Origin: CAWGJF01 sp963715745 | GTDB taxonomy: Bacteria > Bacteroidota > Ignavibacteria > Ignavibacteriales > Ignavibacteriaceae | DNA length: 64,000 nt | Reading direction: 5' to 3' | NCBI GenBank assembly: GCA_963715745.1 | Contig: OY970271.1 | Span: 3,782,001-3,846,000, forward strand | In this document: positions 35,289 to 45,121 of the stretch, one piece after another | How the letters are laid out: the number at the start of each line of letters is the position of its first letter | Position numbering within the stretch: the stretch's first letter is position 1 | The notes under the pieces: generated by a model | Told to the model about the DNA's origin: nothing | The model's database searches: none | What the model saw: only the letters and a program-made list of their open reading frames with translations | Position numbers and translations under genes: made by a program

Positions 35289-36128
35289 ATGAATTTCTTT
35301 TCCAAACAAAAAAAAATATTTTCTCTCTTACTATTTTTTTCTACATTCGCTTTTTCACAAACTTCACCCGAAAAAGATTTCTCTTTAGAATTTCTTCCCT
35401 CAAAACAAATTGCACCATTATTTACAGCAAATGCTACAGAACATCGAATCACAATAAGCAAAATTTTCGAAGTCAATAATTTTACAGGAGGGATGGGTGG
35501 AAGATTTCCTCTTGCTTTAGCAACGTACAAAGGCATTACAGGACAACTTAATATAGCAAGCACGGGATACGTTCACTTACGAAGAACTCCGGGACATTTG
35601 CAGGTTGAAACGATTGATTTCTTTGTAGACGTGTTTGCCGATATAATTTTAGACAAAGAATGGACGATGCGAACTGGTTTTGGACATACAAGTCAACATT
35701 TTGTAGATGATGCTTTTGAAATTCTCGGGTATAAAAATTCTATTAATTACGTGCGTGATTATTTTAAATTTTTCATCTTAAAAAAAGTAGATATCCTCAA
35801 CGGTTTTTTTTACGCCGGAGCATATTATAATTACCATTTCGTTATCGATGCACCAACAAAAAATAAAATGATTTATGAATTTGGCAGCGAAGTTCTTAAT
35901 ACAAATCTTACAAATGCTATTATTCTTTATTTAGCATTCGATATTAAAATTCATGGAGAACTTCACTACGGCACAACACAAAATTATCAGATTGGTATAA
36001 AAATGGGTGAGGAGTTCGGAAACACTTTTCGTGTTGCGTACAATTACAGAGCCGGTTTAGAGGAACGGGGTCAATTTTATAATCAACGGATACGTTGGAA
36101 TACGCTCGGGTTGTATTTTGATTTTTAA
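35289..36128 (+). CDS. DUF1207-like exported barrel protein
   Basis: A 279-residue protein with a signal peptide (FFSKQKKIFSLLLFFSTFAFSQ). The N-terminal FLPSKQIAPLFTANATEHRIT and GGRFPLALATYKG resemble the DUF1207 start. The rest is built of alternating amphipathic strands, for example LQVETIDFFVDVFADI, FFYAGAYYNYHFVI and WNTLGLYFDF, suggesting an outer-membrane barrel with an aromatic C-terminal strand. The family is uncertain and no function is known. It is the second gene of the pair with the DUF2279 gene. Confidence 0.62.
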   Translation: MNFFSKQKKIFSLLLFFSTFAFSQTSPEKDFSLEFLPSKQIAPLFTANATEHRITISKIFEVNNFTGGMGGRFPLALATYKGITGQLNIASTGYVHLRRTPGHLQVETIDFFVDVFADIILDKEWTMRTGFGHTSQHFVDDAFEILGYKNSINYVRDYFKFFILKKVDILNGFFYAGAYYNYHFVIDAPTKNKMIYEFGSEVLNTNLTNAIILYLAFDIKIHGELHYGTTQNYQIGIKMGEEFGNTFRVAYNYRAGLEERGQFYNQRIRWNTLGLYFDF

Positions 36129-36197
36129 AAGAAAAAAGGATTTCTTCTTATACTTTGTTTAATATTTTCAAAGCAAAAAGTAAACTAATCTTTAAAA

Positions 36198-37259
36198 TCA
36201 GAAACCGAAACCTACCCCTATTGATCCGGTGGTTGTGTGTGAAAATTTCAAATCAAAGTTGATGCTAAATACCGGGAAAATTAATGTTGAACCAAACACG
36301 TAACCGATATCATTTGCTCCTCCAATGCTTAAAGAAATATTTCCTTCCTGAGCACCGGCAGGAGTATCAAAACTGTAATTATATTTTATATGCGTTGTTG
36401 AAGATTCAACTGTAATACCTGCATAAGGCAACATTGCAACAGCACCGCCGATTTTCTTGCTAACATAGAATCCGGTTTGTGCGGTCACATTTTGGAATAC
36501 ATCTCCCAATTCAAAATCCTGGAAATAAACTGCAAAACCTAAATCAACAGGAAAAGAATCCGCAAACCAGTATGAAAGATTGTGCGTAATTCCACCGCCG
36601 AAAATTTTCATTTTTCCCATTGAGTTAAAATCAACCGGCGGCAGATATCGAATTGAAATTCCTGAGCCAATAAAGCCGGATAAATCAAGTTGAATAGCTG
36701 CGGTTGGAAGCATTGGAAAACCGTCAAGATATCCTTTTACATCTTCAAGCTGAATTGAGTATTCATTTATAGTTTCGCCCTGAACTTGTGTTTGAGGAAA
36801 TACTATTTCAACATTTTTTTCTCTGCTTCCTGTTATTGTTGGTCCCTGAATTGTAAGATCCCAGTCTCTGGATAAAAGTTCATTTCTTATATCATTATAA
36901 TTAGGAATTATTGATGGGTTCAAGCCTGAAGCATCAAGAATTTCATCTGCCTGGGTTGCAGTCAATCTGAACTGAGCTAAAGTTGAAAAGCTTCTCTCCT
37001 TTTCTGCAAAGATTGATCCTACACCAACGAATCTAAGTGTTGCATGAAATCCCAGTAAATTTTTTTGAGGAAGACCGCTGAACCAGCCGGCACTCATATT
37101 GGATCCGAGTGTGGCGGCTACGGGATTTATATATTTTTTTGCTGCCTCAGAAGATAGGTTTGTAATTGCTTCATCAATTGATTGAGCCCGGATAGAATTT
37201 ACACAACCAAAAAATAAGGAAAACAAAAGTGCGCTATGTAAAATATATTTTTTCATCAT
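36198..37259 (-). CDS. DUF6588-like outer-membrane protein
   Basis: A 353-residue protein with a signal peptide (KKYILHSALLFSLFFGCVNSIRAQ) followed by EAAKKYINPVAATLGSNMSAGWFSGLP, the N-terminus seen in the DUF6588 group. Long beta-strand regions follow, and the C-terminal strand ends TGSIGVGFGF. GGGGGA-like GGGGGAAC sits just before the first of two adjacent ATGs, so I use the first. A barrel or beta-sandwich in the outer membrane is likely. There are no catalytic motifs, and the function is unknown. It is upstream of nothing obvious; recN lies 69 bases upstream on the same strand. Confidence 0.58.
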   Translation of the reverse strand: MMKKYILHSALLFSLFFGCVNSIRAQSIDEAITNLSSEAAKKYINPVAATLGSNMSAGWFSGLPQKNLLGFHATLRFVGVGSIFAEKERSFSTLAQFRLTATQADEILDASGLNPSIIPNYNDIRNELLSRDWDLTIQGPTITGSREKNVEIVFPQTQVQGETINEYSIQLEDVKGYLDGFPMLPTAAIQLDLSGFIGSGISIRYLPPVDFNSMGKMKIFGGGITHNLSYWFADSFPVDLGFAVYFQDFELGDVFQNVTAQTGFYVSKKIGGAVAMLPYAGITVESSTTHIKYNYSFDTPAGAQEGNISLSIGGANDIGYVFGSTLIFPVFSINFDLKFSHTTTGSIGVGFGF

Positions 37260-37328
37260 TGTTCCCCCAATGGAATAATTTTCGTTTTTTGATATTTAAC
37301 TAAATTTCAATAAAATAAAACTCAAATA

Positions 37329-39032
37329 TTATTCCTTAAAATCGATAAGTTCTTTTGCACTTTTCAGGCTGGATTCGGTAATTTTTTCGCCGCTGAGCAG
37401 TTTTGCTACCTCAGTTATTCTTTCTTTTACATCAAGTTTCTGAATCGAACTGCTGACTCTGTCGCCTTTCTCCATTTTTTCAATTGCGTAGTGATGATCT
37501 GCCAATCCGGCAATCTGCGGCAGGTGTGTGATAGCAATTATCTGGTGTGATTTCGATAATCGTTTTAATGTGTTTCCGACTTTCTGTGCAATTCTTCCGC
37601 TGACTCCAACATCAATTTCGTCGAAGATTAAAAGCGGAAGCCTGTCTGATTTTGCAAAAACCGATTTTAATGAAAGCATTATTCTCGAAACTTCTCCACC
37701 CGATGCAACTTTTACAAGCGGCTTCGGATCTTCGCCTGCATTTGTTGAAACAAAGAATTCAACTTTATCAATTCCGTTTCGATAATAATTGTATTTTTTA
37801 TTTTTGATAATGACTGAATCGTCAGAGTCCGTTTCGCTTTTACTTACCTGCGTTCTGAATTCAGGTTTTGGGATGCCAAGTTCTTTTAATGAATTTTCAA
37901 TTTCAGATTTTACTTTTGAAGTAACAGATTCCCTTTTCTTTGAAATTTTTTCTGCTGCTGTTCCTGCCTGAACTCTCAAATTTTTTAATTCTTTTTCCAA
38001 TGATTTTATTTTATCGGCAAAGTTTTCTGCAAATTCAAATTCCTCACCAATTTTTTTTCTGTATTCAAGAATTGATTTTACAGAACCACCGTACTTTTTC
38101 TTTAAAAGATTTATTGAACCAAGCCGTTCACGAATTCCTTCTATTTCGTCGGAATCAAGATCAACTTTGTCTTTATAGCTTTCAATAAAGGACGATATAT
38201 CTTTTATTTGAGCTAAGGCTGATTCGGCTTCACTTAATGATTCACTGAATGATTTATCAATCTCATTTAATTTTGATAAAATATTTTTGATTTTAACAAC
38301 CGAGTCGTGAATAGAAGATTCCGATTCGTAAATTAAATTGTAAGCTTCTGCTGTCAACTCTGTCAGCTTCTCGGAATTTTCAAGTACATTCAACTGCGCG
38401 TTCAGTTTTTCTTCTTCATTTTCTTCAGGCGAGACAGCATCAATCTCTTTTATCTGGAAAGAATAAAAATCTTTTTTCTCTTTTAATGAACTTTCTTTTT
38501 CTTTAAGTGATTTAAGTTCGTGATTTTTGGATGAGAGTTTTGAATAAAGTTTATAGTATTCTTCCAGCAGTTTGCTGTAATCTTCAAATTGATCGAGATA
38601 ATCAATATGAGTTTCAGTGTTTAATAATGATTGATGTTCGTGCTGTCCGTGCAAATCAACAAGCAGATCTCCGATATCTTTTATTACAGATAAGTTAACC
38701 GGAGTGTCATTCGCAAAACATCGGTTCGTTCCTTTCACTGAAATTTCACGACGGAGAATCATTTCATCCGGAAAATCAATTTCATTTTCCTGCAGAAGAT
38801 TTTTTACTTTTTTATTCCCGGAAACATTGAACATTCCTTCAACAACAGCTTTTTCAGCACCTTTCCGGATTACTTCGGAAGAAGCGCGGTCACCAAGCAG
38901 CAAACCCATTGCGTCTATCAAAATTGATTTTCCAGCACCGGTTTCGCCGGTGATGATATTGAGTCCCTCACCAAACTCAACTTTGATGTGTTCGATAAGA
39001 GCGTAATTTTTTACTTCAAATGATTTGAGCAT
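37329..39032 (-). CDS. recN: DNA repair protein RecN
   Basis: A 567-residue SMC-like ATPase that helps repair double-strand breaks by handling or tethering DNA ends. Walker A GETGAGKS is at 29-36. A coiled-coil central region (about 160-360, rich in Glu/Lys/Leu) follows. The signature KVASGGEVSRIML is near 435-450, and Walker B LLIFDEIDVGVSG is near 467-479. The length is typical. It is monocistronic or co-transcribed with the DUF6588 gene downstream, and divergently unlinked to the NUDIX gene, which lies 87 bases upstream on the same strand. Confidence 0.95.
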   Translation of the reverse strand: MLKSFEVKNYALIEHIKVEFGEGLNIITGETGAGKSILIDAMGLLLGDRASSEVIRKGAEKAVVEGMFNVSGNKKVKNLLQENEIDFPDEMILRREISVKGTNRCFANDTPVNLSVIKDIGDLLVDLHGQHEHQSLLNTETHIDYLDQFEDYSKLLEEYYKLYSKLSSKNHELKSLKEKESSLKEKKDFYSFQIKEIDAVSPEENEEEKLNAQLNVLENSEKLTELTAEAYNLIYESESSIHDSVVKIKNILSKLNEIDKSFSESLSEAESALAQIKDISSFIESYKDKVDLDSDEIEGIRERLGSINLLKKKYGGSVKSILEYRKKIGEEFEFAENFADKIKSLEKELKNLRVQAGTAAEKISKKRESVTSKVKSEIENSLKELGIPKPEFRTQVSKSETDSDDSVIIKNKKYNYYRNGIDKVEFFVSTNAGEDPKPLVKVASGGEVSRIMLSLKSVFAKSDRLPLLIFDEIDVGVSGRIAQKVGNTLKRLSKSHQIIAITHLPQIAGLADHHYAIEKMEKGDRVSSSIQKLDVKERITEVAKLLSGEKITESSLKSAKELIDFKE

Positions 39033-39119
39033 AATGCTGAAGAAATTTTTCGAAGTGAAAATTAAACGATTTGGGAAGTAATATCAAAGAGAGTTTTAGC
39101 CAGTATGTAGCACAGATTA

Positions 39120-39653
39120 CTAATTTGTGCTACGGTTTTTCAAATAATAAACTCCGCAGATAGTTTTTGCATCCACAATTTCACCTGACGAAATCATCTT
39201 CTCAATTTCATCAACTGTAAATGCCAAAACTTCCATTCCCTGCTCGCCTTCTTCTCTTTTGTGGTTTCCTTCTTTCAAATCTTTAGCAAGAAAAATGTGC
39301 AGGATTTCCGTGCAGTAACCGGGTGCGGTATAAATTTCACCAAGCTTTGTAAAATTATCTGTCCTGTAGCCTGTTTCCTCTTCAAGCTCACGTTTAGCGC
39401 AGTGAAGAGGTTCTTCATTTTTATCAAGCTTACCTGCGGGCAATTCAAAAAGTGATTTATCAAAAGGATAACGGTACTGCTTCACCAGGATAATTTTATT
39501 ATCCGGCAAAACAGGAATAATTACAGCACCGCCGGGATGAATAACTACTTCTCTTATCCCGGAGTTGCTGCTGTCGTACAATATTTTATCAACTTTAATA
39601 GCGAAAACTTTTCCGTTGTAAAGTTTTTTGCTTTCGGTTACTTTGAAATTCAC
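39120..39653 (-). CDS. NUDIX hydrolase, ADP-ribose pyrophosphatase type
   Basis: A 177-residue pyrophosphatase, most likely acting on ADP-ribose or a similar nucleoside diphosphate sugar. The Nudix box GX5EX7REUXEEXGU is complete from Gly74 (GKLDKNEEPLHCAKRELEEETG) to Gly95. The nearby VKQYRYPFDKSLFELPAGK, before the box, is the hallmark of the ADP-ribose pyrophosphatase (YffH/NudF) group. It has no signal peptide. It sits between recN and a long repeat-containing intergenic region. Confidence 0.9.
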   Translation of the reverse strand: MNFKVTESKKLYNGKVFAIKVDKILYDSSNSGIREVVIHPGGAVIIPVLPDNKIILVKQYRYPFDKSLFELPAGKLDKNEEPLHCAKRELEEETGYRTDNFTKLGEIYTAPGYCTEILHIFLAKDLKEGNHKREEGEQGMEVLAFTVDEIEKMISSGEIVDAKTICGVYYLKNRSTN

Positions 39654-39694
39654 AATTTCCTTTCATTAAATAGACTATAGAAAATTACATGGCA

Positions 39695-39757
39695 GTCAGG
39701 AACCACTTCCTGACAGGACAGGATTACTAATTAATGGTCACGAAATGGTTCGTGACC
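39695..39757. repeat. Two tandem short palindromes (GTCAGGAA / GGTCACGAA type)
   Basis: Two perfect hairpins lie 21 bases apart. The first has arms GTCAGGAA and TTCCTGAC (39695-39702 and 39707-39714, loop CCAC). The second has arms GGTCACGAA and TTCGTGACC (39736-39744 and 39749-39757, loop ATGG). Their designs match, suggesting one repeat family. Confidence 0.75.
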
Positions 39758-39807
39758 AACCCGTTTAATCTCTTTTACCCCAGAATTTATAGTACGATTT
39801 AGAGAAT

Positions 39808-39887
39808 GTCATTTCGAAGGAGTTTACGACTGAGAAATCTTTTTAGTTTAAAAGACTTCTCACCGCCTGCGGCTGGGTCGAAGTGAC
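39808..39887. repeat. Imperfect 80-base inverted repeat (MITE-like)
   Basis: The ends GTCATTTCGA and TCGAAGTGAC (39808-39817 and 39878-39887) pair with one mismatch. Inner arms GAGAAATCTTTT and AGACTTCTC pair around a short spacer. The layout resembles dispersed palindromes common in Bacteroidota intergenic DNA; a smaller CACAAGATCTTTTGTG palindrome follows at 39901-39916. Confidence 0.7.
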
Positions 39888-39932
39888 AAACGCAATTTTC
39901 ACACAAGATCTTTTGTGGGAATGACCATTTAT

Positions 39933-41966
39933 CTAATCGTTGTTTTTATGCTGTTCGAACCAGTCAAAAATTGTATTCCACCACAATACAGCATTTTGCG
40001 GTTTGACAACAAAGTGATATTCATCAGGAAAATAAAGAAGCTTGCTTTCAACTCCGAGTCTTTGCAATGAAGTGAAAAGCTCAAATGCCTGTCCCTCCGG
40101 AACGCGGAAATCATTTGCACCCTGCACAATAAGCATTGGTGTTTTTGCATTTTGAATATACATATGCGGTGACCACTTCTCATAAACTTCCCTGCTTTCC
40201 CACGGAGTTCCATCGTATTCCCATTCAGGAAACCAGAGTTCTTCGGTTGTTCCCCACATACTTGTAAGATCAAAAACGCCATCGTGTGAAACAACAGCAT
40301 TGAACCTGTCGGTGTGTCCTTCCATCCAATCCATCATATATCCGCCGAATGAAGCACCGGCAGCAAAAGTATTTTCTTTATCGATAAAATTAAAATTGTT
40401 CAAAGCGTAATCTGTTGCATTCATAATATCGGTATAAGCTTTTCCGCCCCAATCCATTGTGATTTCATTCAGGAACTGCTGACCGTAACCAGTGCTTCCT
40501 CTCGGATTCGGTGCAATCACAACATAACCTTTGGAAGCAAACAATTGGGTATTCCACCGGTAATGAAAATCATCACTCCAGTGTCCCTGCGGACCGCCGT
40601 GAACCAAAAGAATCATCGGGTATTTTTTTGAAGGATCAAAAAACGGGGGCTTTACTAAAATCGATTCTACTTTTTTTCCGCCTGCTCCTTCGCACCAGAA
40701 AGTTTCTATCGGGATCATTTCAATATTTGCAAGCCGGTCTTTGTTCATAAATGTAATTTGCTTTAAATCGGTTCCATCAGTATTCAAACTAAAAATTTCT
40801 GTCGGCAGATTATTTCTCTGCTGCAAAAAGAAAATTTTCTTTCCATCTGGTGAAACTTTCAGACTTGCATTGTCGTGCTCTTTTAAGATCAAATCTATTT
40901 TACCCGAAGCAATATCGAGTTTATAAACCGAGCTGTAAATTTCATTATCTGCCACAAAATAAATTAATCTGGAATCCGGCGACCAGGTAAATTACCCAAT
41001 CGATCTGTCAAAATCTTCTGCAAAAATTTTACTTTCCCCGGAAGCCCTGTCGTACAAAACAAGATTAGTTTTATCGGATTCAAAACCTGCGTGTTTCATT
41101 GAAACATAAGCAATATATTTTCCATCTGGTGAGTAAACAGGTTGGTTGTCGTTTCCTTTGCTGGTTGAGATTTTATTAATTGGTGCCTCTTCACCTTCTT
41201 TTATTTTATCCAGATCAATTAAATAAATTTCATTATTTGTACTAATTGAAACCATTGTGTCGGGATTCATTGTAAGAGCAATTTGCTTTCCATTGGGAGA
41301 AAAGCTGTAATCATTATTACTTCCCAATGCTATTGGCGGAACATCAACAAATTTTTTCAGGAATAAATCATCATACTTTTTAGTTTTAATATCCATCAAA
41401 AAAAGATGACTCCATTTTCCGTTTCGCCAATCATTCCAGTGTCGAAACATAAGCTGTGAAAAAATCTGTGCTTTAACTTTTGAATCTTCATTTGCTTTTT
41501 CAGTTTGCTTATTACAATTATCATCGATACAATCTGGATAAACTGATGAAACAAAAAGCATTTTAGTTCCATCCGGTGACCAGACTATTCCCGAAGCTTT
41601 TGTTGAAATGTCTGTCAGTTGTTCTTCATTCATTCCTCCAAGATCACTTGTCCATATTTGTCCGTCTCTTATAAAAGCAATCTTGTTCCCACCGGGAGAA
41701 AATTTAGGTCCGGATTCATTCTTATCTGAATTTTTAAAAACTCTCAGATTGCTTCCATTTGCATCAACAAGATAAATATCAGAATTTCCTTTGTTTGCGT
41801 CCATATCATACGTCGTAACAGAAAATGCAATTGTTTTTCCGTCCGGGGAAAGATCAAACGTTCCGACTCTTTTCATCTCCCACAGATCTTCTACAGTTAA
41901 CGGATGTTTTGTCTGAGACGAAATAACGAATGGAAATAAAAGCAAAAAGAAGAATAATTTTTTCAT
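39933..41966 (-). pseudogene. S9 family prolyl-oligopeptidase-type peptidase with an internal stop codon
   Basis: One reading frame from ATG 41966 to 39933 (678 codons) contains a single in-frame TAA at 40994-40992, giving products of 324 and 340 residues. The first part has a signal peptide (MKKLFFFLLLFPFVISSQ) and TolB/WD40-like propeller repeats (FDLSPDGKTIAF, FSPGGNKIAF, YSPDGKYIAYVS). Across the stop the frame reads DRSIG*FTWSPDSRLIYF, so only one codon is affected. The second part has the alpha/beta-hydrolase domain: Ser in AAGASFGGYMM, Asp in GANDFRVPEGQ and His in DEYHFVVKP, all intact. A single substitution would restore the enzyme. It is either a nonsense pseudogene or a sequence error. 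Confidence 0.88.
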
Positions 41967-42031
41967 ATAAACCTCTAAAGAAATTTTTGTCTATTGGAGG
42001 TAAGGATGAGAGGCAAAATTAAATTCCCAAA

Positions 42032-42421
42032 TTAAGATCTGTAATTAGCAGGATAGTATGCCTGAAGTTCGTGACCAAGATATTTTAATAATGCAGCGAT
42101 TACTCCAAGATCATCGAGATAGCCAAAGAAAGGTGTAATATCAGGGATTGCATCAACAGGGACGATAAAATAAACAAGCGCAGCAACTACAATTGCTTTG
42201 CGGTACCAAACAACAGCAGGATCTTTTATGTAATTGAAAAGCGCGAGAACATCTTTTGCAAATGAAATTTTCTTGCCGGCTTTCTCTAATTTCATCCAGA
42301 GATTTTCTTCTACAAATTCAATTCTTTCATTTACTTCACTCTCGCTTTTGCCTCCGAAATCAAGCTCATCGAGTTCACCTATATCTTCGAATAAATCTTC
42401 TTTTTCATAAAAATCATTCAT
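42032..42421 (-). CDS. YkvA (DUF1232) family small membrane protein
   Basis: A 129-residue protein from the ATG at 42421, preceded by a good GGAG; an upstream in-frame ATG 30 codons back lacks support. The N-terminus is acidic (FYEKEDLFEDIGELDEL), and the DUF1232 domain near 70-125 has VVWYRKAIVVAALVYFIVPVDAIPDITPFFGYLDDLGVIAALL, with the membrane helix and PxDxxPD pattern of the YkvA family. Function is unknown. It is divergent from the methyltransferase gene, with about 180 bases between the starts. Confidence 0.8.
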   Translation of the reverse strand: MNDFYEKEDLFEDIGELDELDFGGKSESEVNERIEFVEENLWMKLEKAGKKISFAKDVLALFNYIKDPAVVWYRKAIVVAALVYFIVPVDAIPDITPFFGYLDDLGVIAALLKYLGHELQAYYPANYRS

Positions 42422-42599
42422 TTTTTTCTCCTGCTGTTTTTGATATTTACCGACCGGATAATCAGCAAATAATTTCATTATCAAAATAAAGCTTGCGGTT
42501 GTTAAAGGCAAAGTAATTTGATGCGGTTGTGATTTGAATTCATTCTCTTTTGAGGTTTGTTTATGTTTAGCAAATAAAATTTATTCTACATTTAGAACG

Positions 42600-43292
42600 A
42601 TGATTTTTCTTCCCGGAACAGACAAACAATTACAGCATCTTTCCTTAAAAACAGATTTTGAAGGGAAAAAAATCCTCTTAATCGGAGGAGGCTGCGAAGA
42701 AATTGCAAAAAAGTTCGCTCAGCAGAATTCTGATTTAATTAATATTATTGTGGATGACGAAAATAATCTTGTCGAATACAGGTTGAATCTGAAAGGCGAT
42801 AAAAAAATAAGAATTGCTTTTATGAATTTTGCTTCGACTGATTTCCCGGATGAAAATTTTGACCTGGTTTATGCACAGGGTTCTGTTTCGAGAGATGACA
42901 GGGAAATAGTTGTAAATGAAGTTTCCCGGGTTCTGAAAAAAGATGGAATCTATTCAGTTGGAGAAATTGTAAAGCTTAAAAAAGATGCCCCTGTTTTTAT
43001 GAAAGACATCTGGAAATCAGGGAATCTTTCACCAATTTTTATTGATGAAGTTGAAGAGTTTTACAAGCAGAACAATTTTGATCCGATCGATCGTGTTGAT
43101 CTCAGTTCTACTTTAAAAGATTTTTACCATTCTGCAGACAGACGAATTTCAACTGCTGAAAAGGATGAAATGTTTAGCTCCGATGACAAAAAACTACTTA
43201 AAAAATTTAAGCATGAAGTGAATGCGTTCAACAAGCTTGGCGGAGATAAAGTTATGGGATTTGTTTCTTTGATTCTAAGGAAAGCAGTTTGA
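42600..43292 (+). CDS. Class I SAM-dependent methyltransferase
   Basis: A 230-residue Rossmann-fold methyltransferase. The SAM motif ILLIGGGCEEIAKKFAQ at about 25-41 is a relaxed GxGxG (GGGCEE), with a later DFPDENFDLVYAQGS motif and VSRVLKKDGIYSVGE. It resembles UbiE/COQ5-type enzymes but the substrate is unknown. The ATG at 42600 is chosen because the upstream 22 codons lack a methyltransferase signature. Its TGA overlaps the TTG start of the rRNA methyltransferase gene, so both are co-translated. Confidence 0.75.
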   Translation: MIFLPGTDKQLQHLSLKTDFEGKKILLIGGGCEEIAKKFAQQNSDLINIIVDDENNLVEYRLNLKGDKKIRIAFMNFASTDFPDENFDLVYAQGSVSRDDREIVVNEVSRVLKKDGIYSVGEIVKLKKDAPVFMKDIWKSGNLSPIFIDEVEEFYKQNNFDPIDRVDLSSTLKDFYHSADRRISTAEKDEMFSSDDKKLLKKFKHEVNAFNKLGGDKVMGFVSLILRKAV

Positions 43293-44707
43293 ACAAAGGC
43301 GATATTTTAGAATTAGAAATTGAAAAGTATGCTTTCGAAGGAAAAGGCATTGCAAAAATTGATACGGAAAATTCACCCGGAAAAAAATTTATTGTTTTTG
43401 TAAGTGGTGCTTACCCGGGCGATGTTGTTAAAGCCAGGTTGAAAAAAATAAAAAAATCTTATGCTGAAGCAAACGTTGAAGAAGTAGTCAAACCCTCTAA
43501 CCAAAGAGTCAAACCAAAATGTAAATACTTCGGAATCTGCGGCGGATGCAGGCAGCAGGATTTGTCTTATGAGCAGCAGGTAATTTACAAGCAGCAACAG
43601 GTTGAAGAAGCTTTCCGGCAGACAGGTTTAGCAGATTTTATAACTGAAAAAATTATTCCTTCAGAAGATGTTTTTTATTACCGCAATAAAATGGAGTTTT
43701 CTTTTTCCGATCTACGTTGGTTAACCGAAGAAGAAATTAAAAGCAACGAACAAATCGAAAGAGATTTTGCTTTAGGTCTGCACATTCCAAAATCGTATGA
43801 CAAAGTTCTGGATATTGATGAATGTTTTCTTCAATCAACAACAAGCGCAAAGATTTTAAATTTTACGCGTCAATTTTTTAAGCAAAAAAAAGTTTCCATC
43901 TATTCGACAAAAACTCACACAGGTTTTTTAAGAAATCTTGTTATCCGGCAGTCTTCCCGCACAAATGATTTGATGGTAAACCTGGTTACATCTTCTGAAG
44001 ATGAAAGCCTCTTAAAAGAATATTCCTCCGGACTAAAAAATAATTTTAATGAAATCACAACTATTGTGAACAACGTAAATTTTAAGAAAGCTGCAATTGC
44101 TGTCGGAGATTACGAGAAAATATTTTTAGGAAGCGGATTCATTTATGATGAAATAGCAGCGTACAAATTCAGAATAAGTGCTAACTCATTTTTCCAGACC
44201 AACACTTTGCAGGCTGAAAAGCTTTATCAAACTGCACTTGAATTCGCTGAGCTATCCGGCAATGAAATTGTTTATGATCTTTACTCAGGTGCAGGAACGA
44301 TTTCAATTTTTATTTCAGGAAATGCAAAAGAGGTTTACGGGTTTGAATCTGTTGAATCGTCAATTTTTGATGCGAATGAGAATCTCGATATAAACAAAAT
44401 TGAAAATGTAAAATTTTTCCAGGCTGATCTTTATAAATCATTTCTGCCGATTGCAAACACACTTCCAAAACCTGATGTAATAATTTTAGATCCACCGAGA
44501 AGCGGAATGCACAAAAACACAGTTGAGGATGTGATAAAGCTTTCACCTGAAAAAATTGTCTATGTTAGCTGCAACCCAACAACACAGGTACGGGATATTA
44601 AACTTTTAACAGAAGGCGGTTATAAATTAATTAAGAAAAGACCTGTTGATATGTTCCCGCATACATTTCATATTGAGAATGTTTGCTTACTAGTTAAAGC
44701 TAACTAA
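43289..44707 (+). CDS. rlmD: 23S rRNA (uracil-5-)-methyltransferase, RlmD/RumA type
   Basis: A 472-residue enzyme that methylates uracil C5 in 23S rRNA. It has an N-terminal TRAM domain (about 1-65, with ELEIEKYAFEGKGIAK), the iron-sulfur cysteines CKYFGICGGC near 76-85 plus one in DECFLQ, and a methyltransferase core with VYDLYSGAGTISIF (SAM), DPPRSGMH, and the catalytic Cys in YVSCNPTT. The start is TTG at 43289-43291, overlapping the preceding TGA. RlmD and RlmCD/RumB cannot be told apart by eye; the cluster cysteines favour RumA/RlmD. Confidence 0.87.
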   Translation: MNKGDILELEIEKYAFEGKGIAKIDTENSPGKKFIVFVSGAYPGDVVKARLKKIKKSYAEANVEEVVKPSNQRVKPKCKYFGICGGCRQQDLSYEQQVIYKQQQVEEAFRQTGLADFITEKIIPSEDVFYYRNKMEFSFSDLRWLTEEEIKSNEQIERDFALGLHIPKSYDKVLDIDECFLQSTTSAKILNFTRQFFKQKKVSIYSTKTHTGFLRNLVIRQSSRTNDLMVNLVTSSEDESLLKEYSSGLKNNFNEITTIVNNVNFKKAAIAVGDYEKIFLGSGFIYDEIAAYKFRISANSFFQTNTLQAEKLYQTALEFAELSGNEIVYDLYSGAGTISIFISGNAKEVYGFESVESSIFDANENLDINKIENVKFFQADLYKSFLPIANTLPKPDVIILDPPRSGMHKNTVEDVIKLSPEKIVYVSCNPTTQVRDIKLLTEGGYKLIKKRPVDMFPHTFHIENVCLLVKAN

Positions 44708-44794
44708 TATAAGAAGTTAGAGTTTTATCATAATTAAAAAGTAACAATAGAGTAACAAATTTTTATAAACTTTAATTAAGAAAGGGAAATTAAA

Positions 44795-45055
44795 ATGTCT
44801 GATTTCTTAAAAAGCATGGGCTTCATATTTTTTGTAGTAGGTATAATTGCTGGAATTATTTTATTAATTAAATCGACTGATTACATTGATAATATAATCG
44901 GTGTCAGTGTAATTATACAGGGGATATTACTTGGATTAACTCTTAACTTTTTTGGTGCTATGCTTGAAAACTCTGATTCACAAACTATTTTACTCAGTGA
45001 TATTAGAGATAATTTCTACCCAGACGAAGATGAAGAAAATGAAAATGATGAATAG
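44795..45055 (+). CDS. Small two-helix membrane protein
   Basis: An 86-residue protein with two predicted helices, about 8-27 (SMGFIFFVVGIIAGIILLI) and 34-55 (NIIGVSVIIQGILLGLTLNFFGAM). A very acidic tail follows (DNFYPDEDEENENDE). AAAGGGAA precedes the ATG. It is not a recognised family. It lies after the rRNA methyltransferase gene and before the frameshifted gene at 45122, with which it may form an operon. Confidence 0.7.
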   Translation: MSDFLKSMGFIFFVVGIIAGIILLIKSTDYIDNIIGVSVIIQGILLGLTLNFFGAMLENSDSQTILLSDIRDNFYPDEDEENENDE

Positions 45056-45121
45056 TTAAAAATTGTGTGAAAAACTATTTGTGGAAATTATTTAATTATT
45101 AATTAAATCATTTATATAACA

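Noticed and set aside
38704..39006. 100-codon frame opposite recN
   Set aside because: It is antisense to the RecN ATPase domain, and its composition is that of a reverse-strand shadow.
39929..40300. 123-codon frame on the same strand as the S9 peptidase in another frame
   Set aside because: The in-phase peptidase frame holds the catalytic Ser, Asp and His; this frame has no motif.
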